Source: a virus
Direction: 5' to 3' (one strand)
DNA length: 64,000 nucleotides
Virus record (IMG/VR): IMGVR_UViG_3300020190_000023
Location: 1 to 64,000 of that record
Of this stretch, positions 59,041 to 64,000 are shown piece by piece. The stretch's first letter is position 1. Each line of letters begins with the position of its first letter. The notes beneath the pieces are model-generated. The model was not told the origin of the DNA, did no database searches, and saw nothing but the letters and a program-made list of their open reading frames with translations. The position numbers and the translations under genes are program-made.

Positions 59041-60089
59041 AGTTTTCTAAACTCAGGTTTTAATAATCTCCATATTATGTAGTCATATGGTTTTTTATCC
59101 CACATAGCAAATAGTACAGGACGTAAACCAGTTTTTGTTACATTTCTCATAACAAATTCTGCAAATTCTTTTTTAGTTGGTTCAGGGTCAACATCACCAT
59201 ACTTACCATATCTAAAACCATCATGTAGTTTACCACAATACTCATTTATTTGATGAAAATGGTATTTTAAATCCTTTTCATAAGATTTTATCTTATCATA
59301 AAATTCATCAGGAACATCATTTAATAATTCACCTATATCTCCTTGATTACTTAAAACTTCCCAAACAGAAGTAGTTGATATGTTAGTCATTATTTTATGT
59401 AATCGAAGATATTCTTCTCCTTTCACTTTTATTCTATTTCCATTAAAAAATTTTACTATAAAACCTTCATGGTTATCGGCAACCATTTTTTTCAAAAAAG
59501 TGTAATCAGTTATTCCATCATATTTTTTAACAACATTAAAGTTATTCCGATATGATTCCACGTCAAGTTCTTCACCAGACTCAGTTACTATTTTACCTAA
59601 TAATACCACATCTCTTAAATCACCATAGTTAACCACTATTCTATTTTCAGGATATAATATTTCAAACAAATAAGTACAAGAAAAGTCTAATAAATTAGTC
59701 GAATATTTTTCATCAAATATTTTTTTGAATTCGGCTGATTGGTCTGAAGTAAAAGAACCTTTAGATGCAAATATCCATTCACCTTCATAGTTAAATAATA
59801 TACCTAAAGAACCATCCATTTTTTCATACACATCAAATTCTTTAGTTGGTGTGAATCTTTTTTCTTCTATATTAAAAAATTTTTTAAATGGTCTTGCAAC
59901 AACGTTACTATTTTCATCAACAACTAAACCTCTTGCTTGAGTAGTTACCTCATCCCATAAAGCGTATTGATTATATAAAAGACCATATTGTACTTTTGGG
60001 GTGTAGTTCCATATAGACAAAGGAAGAGTTGGATGAACTTGTTTTGTCACCAACCCATCCTCGTAATATTTGTTCAACAATTCTAACAT
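59037..60089 (-). CDS. T4 Rnl1-like RNA ligase
   Basis: The 350-residue protein is close in length to T4 Rnl1 (374). Motifs include ARGLVVDENSNVVARPFKKF (motif before the active site), the nucleotidyl-accepting Lys in YEKMDGSLG near residue 89, FASKGSFTSDQ, LFEILYPENRIVV, EGFIVKFFNG and RIKVKGEEY. T4 Rnl1 repairs host tRNA cut by suicidal nucleases. This gene's place near RNA genes supports an RNA-repair role. It starts at ATG 60089, 4 nt after a TATATTTG box. Confidence 0.9.
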   Translation of the reverse strand: MLELLNKYYEDGLVTKQVHPTLPLSIWNYTPKVQYGLLYNQYALWDEVTTQARGLVVDENSNVVARPFKKFFNIEEKRFTPTKEFDVYEKMDGSLGILFNYEGEWIFASKGSFTSDQSAEFKKIFDEKYSTNLLDFSCTYLFEILYPENRIVVNYGDLRDVVLLGKIVTESGEELDVESYRNNFNVVKKYDGITDYTFLKKMVADNHEGFIVKFFNGNRIKVKGEEYLRLHKIMTNISTTSVWEVLSNQGDIGELLNDVPDEFYDKIKSYEKDLKYHFHQINEYCGKLHDGFRYGKYGDVDPEPTKKEFAEFVMRNVTKTGLRPVLFAMWDKKPYDYIIWRLLKPEFRKL

Positions 60090-60093
60090 GTTG

Positions 60094-60101
60094 CAAATAT
60101 A
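60094..60101 (-). promoter_or_regulatory. Host-type -7 box (TATATTTG)
   Basis: The box ends only 4 nt upstream of the ligase ATG at 60089, so a transcript from it would be nearly leaderless. No clear -33 element. Confidence 0.35.
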
Positions 60102-60104
60102 GTA

Positions 60105-61190
60105 TTATTTTTCGTTTAATAAAAATTTATTACTAATTGCTTTAAAGCTAATTCTTCTATCGTAAGAACGAACAACCACACCTTCTCTATCAAAGTTAGA
60201 ATTTAATTCGGACTTTTGGTTGGCATATTCTAACATATCATCAATCGTGTCAGGTAAATTAAATTCAAAGTCTAATATTGGAACCGTTTTTAATTTCATT
60301 TTTTGAACTAACTCAACAAACTCTAAAAATGGAATATTCTCTTGAGTGTCTATATTAAAACCATTAAAGAATCGAACTGTTTGACCTTTAATTTTGTACG
60401 GATTTCCTTGAATACCTTCCCCAATTAACTCACCTTGCAAACAGATATTGTTATCTAATTCACCTAATAATTCCTCTAACTTTAATTCGCGAGCAACTTT
60501 CCAAAAAGTATTTCCTTCACTTTCAGTTAATTCTAAATTACGAGAACACACTCCAAATACACCATCTTTAAAGTAAAATGTTGCTGAAGAACCGTCCAAC
60601 TTTTCAGTTACGTAGAATTTATGAGCGGAGGTGAATCTGTATCCTTGGTATTCTTTAGCCAAGTTTTGGACTCTCTCTTCATCGGTTTTACGTAAGAAAG
60701 ATGGAAACAATCCTTTTACTTTTCCTGTAAGTTCTGCAGGGATTGGTGGTTCGTATTTAACAATACCTAATATTTCAGTAACATCATCACCAATTCCAAC
60801 CATAGGAAAACCATCTTCTGCAAACATTTCATACTGAATACCCCATTCTTGTTTTGATGTTGTCATCATAGGAATATCAGTAGTTTTTAAAACAGATAAA
60901 GGTAAAATTAAACCTTGTGATACTTGACCACGAAGTTTAATAGTTTTTAAACGGAAACCTTCTTGGTCACCCATCTTTTTGTGTGAACTCTTTCTTAAGA
61001 ATTCAAACTCGTCTCTGATTGGTAAGAATGAATCAATTTCACAGTAAACAACTTTATCACCTACCTTATGACCAACATTCTTAGCAACAACAACTTTCCA
61101 ACCATCAACGATGGCCAATTCAATCATATCAGCATCAGGGATTCTTTGGATATCCCCGATAACTCTAACACTTGCTAATTTTCTTTCCAT
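60105..61190 (-). CDS. Rnl5/DraRnl-type RNA ligase with N-terminal OB-like domain
   Basis: The protein has 361 residues. The N-terminal ~150 residues form an OB-like domain (RKLASVRVIGDIQRIPDADM, DKVVYCEIDSFLPIRDEFEF) as in the Deinococcus RNA ligase group. The ligase core has FYVTEKLDGSSATFYFKDG (active-site Lys near 196), VCSRNLELTES, LQGELIGEGIQG and EGVVVRSYDRRISFKAI. This group can seal nicks in RNA-containing duplexes. It lies 15 nt upstream of the Rnl1-like gene, so two different RNA ligases probably share one transcript. Confidence 0.85.
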   Translation of the reverse strand: MERKLASVRVIGDIQRIPDADMIELAIVDGWKVVVAKNVGHKVGDKVVYCEIDSFLPIRDEFEFLRKSSHKKMGDQEGFRLKTIKLRGQVSQGLILPLSVLKTTDIPMMTTSKQEWGIQYEMFAEDGFPMVGIGDDVTEILGIVKYEPPIPAELTGKVKGLFPSFLRKTDEERVQNLAKEYQGYRFTSAHKFYVTEKLDGSSATFYFKDGVFGVCSRNLELTESEGNTFWKVARELKLEELLGELDNNICLQGELIGEGIQGNPYKIKGQTVRFFNGFNIDTQENIPFLEFVELVQKMKLKTVPILDFEFNLPDTIDDMLEYANQKSELNSNFDREGVVVRSYDRRISFKAISNKFLLNEK

Positions 61191-61191
61191 A

Positions 61192-61719
61192 TTATGATTC
61201 TATATTATCTTCATTAAAATCATCCGACTTCATTGAGTTTGGTGGGGTAAAATCCCAATTTGCATTCTCAAATTCTGTAACCCATTCACTAACATCTTCT
61301 CTTGTCCATATTGGGGCAAAAGATGGACGGTATTTAAATGGTAAATTTTTACTCTCATCCCATTCATCAAGTCGTTTCGTTACATCCTCAATTAGGTTTT
61401 TTCTTTTAGTATACTCAATCCATTGTCTGTAATCACCTTCTGAACGAATATACATAACATCCCCATAGTTATAAAATTCCATTTCAGGAAACCTCAAATT
61501 TGGGTTGTTAGTATATACATCAACAATACCATTATCTCCATTATATTCGCTACAAAGCTCCCTTAATGAATGTAAACTTTTAGGTCTTTCTTCCCAAACA
61601 CTACCAAACTGACGAACAGAGCAAATGTAGATATACCCATCTTCATATGAATGAATAAGTCCTTCAATTTTATTTCTTAAAGAAATAAGTTCCTTCATTG
61701 TTAGTTTTGATAAGTCCAT
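61192..61719 (-). CDS. Unknown protein
   Basis: A 175-residue protein. It begins with a helix (MDLSKLTMKELISLRNKIEG), then a Tyr/Trp-containing fold (YIYICSVRQFGSVWEERPKS, then EMEFYNYGDVMYIRSEGDYR) and an acidic tail. It precedes the two RNA ligases (1-nt gap). No family was recognised. Confidence 0.6.
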   Translation of the reverse strand: MDLSKLTMKELISLRNKIEGLIHSYEDGYIYICSVRQFGSVWEERPKSLHSLRELCSEYNGDNGIVDVYTNNPNLRFPEMEFYNYGDVMYIRSEGDYRQWIEYTKRKNLIEDVTKRLDEWDESKNLPFKYRPSFAPIWTREDVSEWVTEFENANWDFTPPNSMKSDDFNEDNIES

Positions 61720-61755
61720 ATTATATTTAATTATTGATTTGTTTTAATTTTTATT

Positions 61756-62013
61756 TCAATTAAATTTTACAAATTGTTTGAGTTTATCGTGTAATTTATA
61801 ATAATTTTGGTAGTAGTTACCCTTTTTGGTTCTTTTGAGTTCTTTATCGTGGTATCCAGAATCATATGCTAAGTTTACCATATCTTCTTCATCTTTTTCC
61901 ATATTTTTAATATGTTTTTGGATTTCAGATAATACATCTTTGATTTCATCATTTGATGTATTATTCTTTTTTTGTTCTAACCATATATTGAGATTTTGAC
62001 GATATGTTTTCAT
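61756..62013 (-). CDS. Unknown small helical protein
   Basis: This 85-residue protein (MKTYRQNLNIWLEQKKNNTS...) is helical and charged, with DSGYHDKELKRTKKGN. It is in the small-gene cluster below the host-type promoter at 62695. No family was recognised. Confidence 0.55.
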   Translation of the reverse strand: MKTYRQNLNIWLEQKKNNTSNDEIKDVLSEIQKHIKNMEKDEEDMVNLAYDSGYHDKELKRTKKGNYYQNYYKLHDKLKQFVKFN

Positions 62014-62016
62014 AAT

Positions 62017-62328
62017 TTATTTTTTTGTATATTTTTTTATTAAATTAAAAATTTCCTTAATGTCTGTAAAGTCGGATGGTGGTGAGTCATTTCTTCCTGG
62101 AAGAAACATCACAGTAAATCCGTGGTTTGCTTGAAAATTTTCTTTAACTCTTATACCACAGATTTCATCAAGATAAACCCAAGGAAAGTTTCCTGATAGT
62201 TTTACATCTATTCCTATTTTTTTAAGTCGTTCAATAAACACTCCGAGTTTATCTGTACTTATTTGTGTGTTACTTTTTGTTTCCATTGTATATATTCCAA
62301 ATTTAGTTTTTACTTCTCCCATCACCAT
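62017..62328 (-). CDS. Unknown small protein
   Basis: This 103-residue protein (MVMGEVKTKFGIYTMETKSN...) contains SGNFPWVYLDEICGIRVKEN and FTVMFLPGRNDSP, a mixed alpha/beta fold. The two alternative starts differ by two residues. It overlaps its upstream neighbour by 7 nt. Confidence 0.55.
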   Translation of the reverse strand: MVMGEVKTKFGIYTMETKSNTQISTDKLGVFIERLKKIGIDVKLSGNFPWVYLDEICGIRVKENFQANHGFTVMFLPGRNDSPPSDFTDIKEIFNLIKKYTKK

Positions 62329-62519
62329 TTAATTACTTCGTCTCTAAAATAAACATCACTAATTACCATTCCGTCAATATTCTTACCATTACCAAGATGA
62401 AGATAATTACCTTCAATTTTGGTAATCACACCAGAATCTTCTACAGAGCCAGTAATTCTATTAACCACCTTAACATAGTCACCTACTTTGATGTCTCTTC
62501 CGTTTTTATCTGTTGTCAT
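62322..62519 (-). CDS. SH3-like small protein
   Basis: I chose MTTDKNGRDIKVGDYVKVVN (65 residues); a start seven codons upstream is possible. The DIKVGDYVKVV, SGVITKIEGNYLHLGN and GMVISDVYFRDEV pattern is an SH3/KOW-like beta barrel that may bind nucleic acid. It overlaps the previous gene end. Confidence 0.5.
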   Translation of the reverse strand: MTTDKNGRDIKVGDYVKVVNRITGSVEDSGVITKIEGNYLHLGNGKNIDGMVISDVYFRDEVIKW

Positions 62520-62688
62520 TTCTACTTCCATAACATTCATGTTTTTTATCCGTTACATTCCACAAATCTTTTTTTCCTTCCGTCATATGACAGTTGTGTT
62601 TTTTTCCAGTTCTTTTTCCGAACTCCACAATCATATCATTATGACGATTACGAATAAGATGGGGACATTCTTTACAAGGTTTTTTCAT
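62506..62688 (-). CDS. Small Cys/His-rich zinc-binding-like protein
   Basis: I chose MKKPCKECPHLIRNRHNDMI (60 residues), which lies 6 nt after the host-type -7 box; the longer frame begins upstream of the promoter. Five Cys and several His (CKECPHL, KHNCHM, KHECYG) form a likely zinc site, similar to the PC..CP..... CH...CxG pattern of DUF6283-type phage proteins. It is the first gene of the 62.7-61.2 kb leftward cluster. Confidence 0.6.
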   Translation of the reverse strand: MKKPCKECPHLIRNRHNDMIVEFGKRTGKKHNCHMTEGKKDLWNVTDKKHECYGSRNDNR

Positions 62689-62694
62689 ACAGTA

Positions 62695-62726
62695 CAAAAG
62701 TACTAAATTAAAATGATTTTGACAAA
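62695..62726 (-). promoter_or_regulatory. Host-type promoter of the small-gene/RNA-ligase cluster
   Basis: TTTG-N20-TACTTTTG on the minus strand matches the Bacteroidota consensus. It fits an early operon that includes the two RNA ligases. Confidence 0.65.
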
Positions 62727-62733
62727 TATTTAT
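62726..62733 (+). promoter_or_regulatory. ATATTTAT late promoter box
   Basis: The box ends 4 nt before the 62738 ATG and overlaps the -33 element of the divergent host-type promoter by one base. Confidence 0.45.
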
Positions 62734-62737
62734 TGTC

Positions 62738-63337
62738 ATGAAAGTTTTAATTACAGAATCTCAATTTATTACTTTGTTTGAGGATATAAATCCTTCAGGT
62801 GAAGCAATTAAGAACATATGTGATTCTGAAAAATTTTGTAAAGCTCAAGGTAGAATAACTTTTGGTCAATTAAAAGCTATTGTTGATTCGGCAACAAGAA
62901 AACGAATTTTCACTCATCTAGGTGAAGGTGGTTATAAAGCAACTTTAAGATTATTACCTTGGTTCATTCCACAATTGTTACTTGTAGGAGCCGCGGCTTC
63001 TATAACAAGAGCAATTAACAAAATAATTAGACCTGCATTAGAGGATACCGAAACCTACAAGACTTGGTGGGGTAAAGCAATAATGAAATCTTTCGATGTT
63101 GTTGAAGGAGAACTTGGTGTTGAGGACCCTCTATCTAAAATATTTTTTATTTCTGATGGATTAATGACTCTAATGAATGAAAAATACAAAGTTAAATTTG
63201 CTAAATACATATCAGAAATTGCAAGTCAAACACCTGATGATGAGGTAGTTCCTGATTACTTTGTTGAGAATGAACTTAGGAATTGGTTAAATGAGAAATT
63301 TTTACTTGACCCTCCTTTACCACCAAAAACTAATTAA
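62738..63337 (+). CDS. Unknown protein with leader and hydrophobic helix
   Basis: The 199-residue protein begins MKVLITESQFITLFEDINPS, matching the short leaders of other proteins here. A hydrophobic helix (LRLLPWFIPQLLLVGAAASI) lies at ~70-90 and could span a membrane. The C-terminal part is helical (KIFFISDGLMTLMNEKYKVK) and ends in a Pro-rich tail. Function unknown. An ejected or membrane-acting internal protein is one possibility. Confidence 0.6.
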   Translation: MKVLITESQFITLFEDINPSGEAIKNICDSEKFCKAQGRITFGQLKAIVDSATRKRIFTHLGEGGYKATLRLLPWFIPQLLLVGAAASITRAINKIIRPALEDTETYKTWWGKAIMKSFDVVEGELGVEDPLSKIFFISDGLMTLMNEKYKVKFAKYISEIASQTPDDEVVPDYFVENELRNWLNEKFLLDPPLPPKTN

Positions 63338-63533
63338 TATTTAAAGGGAACTGTCTAACACTGATTGAATTAATTTTTATTGGTTCTTTTTTACTAAACC
63401 ATTTTTTTTCTGATTTTACAGTTTTCACCGCACAATCTGATAAATTTTGTATCATTTTAGAAGTTATTTCTTCTAAATTATCAGTGCTAGACAACTCAAT
63501 ATTAATTGTTATAGTCTTAAACTTCTTTTTCAT
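63330..63533 (-). CDS. Unknown small protein
   Basis: This 67-residue protein (MKKKFKTITINIELSSTDNL...) has a beta-alpha-beta look and is convergent with, and overlaps by 8 nt, the 62738 gene. It overlaps the start-side neighbour by 4 nt. Confidence 0.55.
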   Translation of the reverse strand: MKKKFKTITINIELSSTDNLEEITSKMIQNLSDCAVKTVKSEKKWFSKKEPIKINSISVRQFPLNIN

Positions 63534-64000
63534 TGACCTGCATCTATATTTACAATCTCATCCACATGGTGGTCTTCTCGTATTTCTGATTTAACAGGTC
63601 TACTTTTTAGAAGTGGAACACACTCACGAATTACGTGATATGGTCGGAAATCAGGGTGACCATCCATTCCCACGTCCATACGTTGACCAACCCCAAATCT
63701 TTTATTTGTAGGTAGGTGACAGTGACCGTGTAGGTGCATTATTCCTTTGTTAAGACCATCCCAAGAACTGATTGGGTAGTGCATTAAACGGAAAGTATAC
63801 CCCCCAACCACAAGAGTATTATAATGTTCTACTGATTTGAACAGTCCTTGAATTCCTTCACGGTTTTTTTCAATGTGATGGTCATGGTTACCAAGAACAA
63901 GGTGAATGTTTTTACAAACAATTCGGTCCCAAAATTCTTTAATAGATTCAAATCCACCAAAAGACCAATCACCAAGACAAATCAATATATCATCTTGCAT
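63530..64000 (-). CDS. Metallophosphoesterase, N-terminus beyond right edge
   Basis: At least 156 residues. Calcineurin-like motifs visible are ICLGDWSFGG (GD), VLGNHDHH (GNHD), a further His in LMHYPISSW and the C-terminal HLHGHCHLP (GHxH). The family's first motif (DxH) must lie upstream, so the true start is outside the window; the Met at 63998-64000 is internal. Such enzymes can be phosphodiesterases or nucleotidases. Substrate is unknown. Confidence 0.85.
   Translation of the reverse strand: MQDDILICLGDWSFGGFESIKEFWDRIVCKNIHLVLGNHDHHIEKNREGIQGLFKSVEHYNTLVVGGYTFRLMHYPISSWDGLNKGIMHLHGHCHLPTNKRFGVGQRMDVGMDGHPDFRPYHVIRECVPLLKSRPVKSEIREDHHVDEIVNIDAGQ

Noticed and set aside
1-64000. Possibility that the window is host chromosome with a prophage.
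   Set aside because: No integrase, attachment repeats or host core operons were seen; virion, RNA and metabolism genes of phage type run across the window. The two T9SS-type genes and the lipoprotein look like acquired genes.

Overview
The window looks like part of a large, T4-related tailed phage (myovirus) genome whose host is a member of the Bacteroidota. The T4-like evidence is a head module on the minus strand: large terminase, portal, gp21-type prohead protease, acidic gp22-type scaffold and gp23-type major capsid protein. A gp5-like baseplate hub and a gp55-like late sigma factor lie on the plus strand. The Bacteroidota evidence is threefold: promoters of the TTTG-N19/20-TAnnTTTG type, a bS21 of Bacteroidota type, and genes for a type IX secretion (T9SS) type B cargo protein, a T9SS-cargo remnant and a small lipoprotein. 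The DNA is AT-rich and the genes are tightly packed. No rRNA, integrase or host housekeeping operon is seen.

Layout. 1-6366 (minus) holds three adhesin/tail-fibre-like proteins with Thr-Pro repeats. The first-transcribed one ends in a papain-like protease, and the last is open past the left edge. 6418-25544 (plus) holds small unknown proteins, a block rich in glycosyltransferases with an exonuclease, dUTPase and PhoH, then the late sigma factor and baseplate/tail genes. 25610-27450 holds an HNH endonuclease and small genes. 27502-47235 (minus) is the virion block: three peptidoglycan-binding-domain proteins (one annexin-like), capsid, scaffold, protease, portal, terminase and a four-domain lysin. 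One plus-strand gene for ribosomal protein bS21 sits inside it. 47306-52061 holds a ClpC-like unfoldase, an M20-type peptidase, an unknown protein and a complete tmRNA gene. 52101-54314 is the T9SS cargo protein. 54400-56800 is an unusual, mostly non-coding minus-strand locus with tandem host-type promoters, boxA-like leaders, a GIY-YIG endonuclease and a tRNA-Met fragment. 57133-64000 holds an M15-type peptidase, a GAF-like membrane protein, two RNA ligases, small early-type genes and a metallophosphoesterase cut by the right edge.

Regulation appears to fall into two classes. About twenty gene starts on both strands have an ATATTTAT box just upstream with no evident -35 element. This fits late promoters read by the phage sigma factor, and 18 of these boxes plus two divergent ones are listed individually. 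Stable-RNA genes and the 62.7 kb small-gene cluster instead have Bacteroidota host-type promoters. Several virion-block proteins share a short N-terminal motif (MKK-x-I/L-x-L/I-T/N-E) that may be a capsid-targeting signal.

Central hypothesis for follow-up: the phage carries its own translation-quality-control and RNA set (tmRNA, ClpC-like unfoldase, bS21, two RNA ligases) plus a large structured RNA transcribed like a stable RNA. All functions are inferred from reading the sequence; no database search was run.
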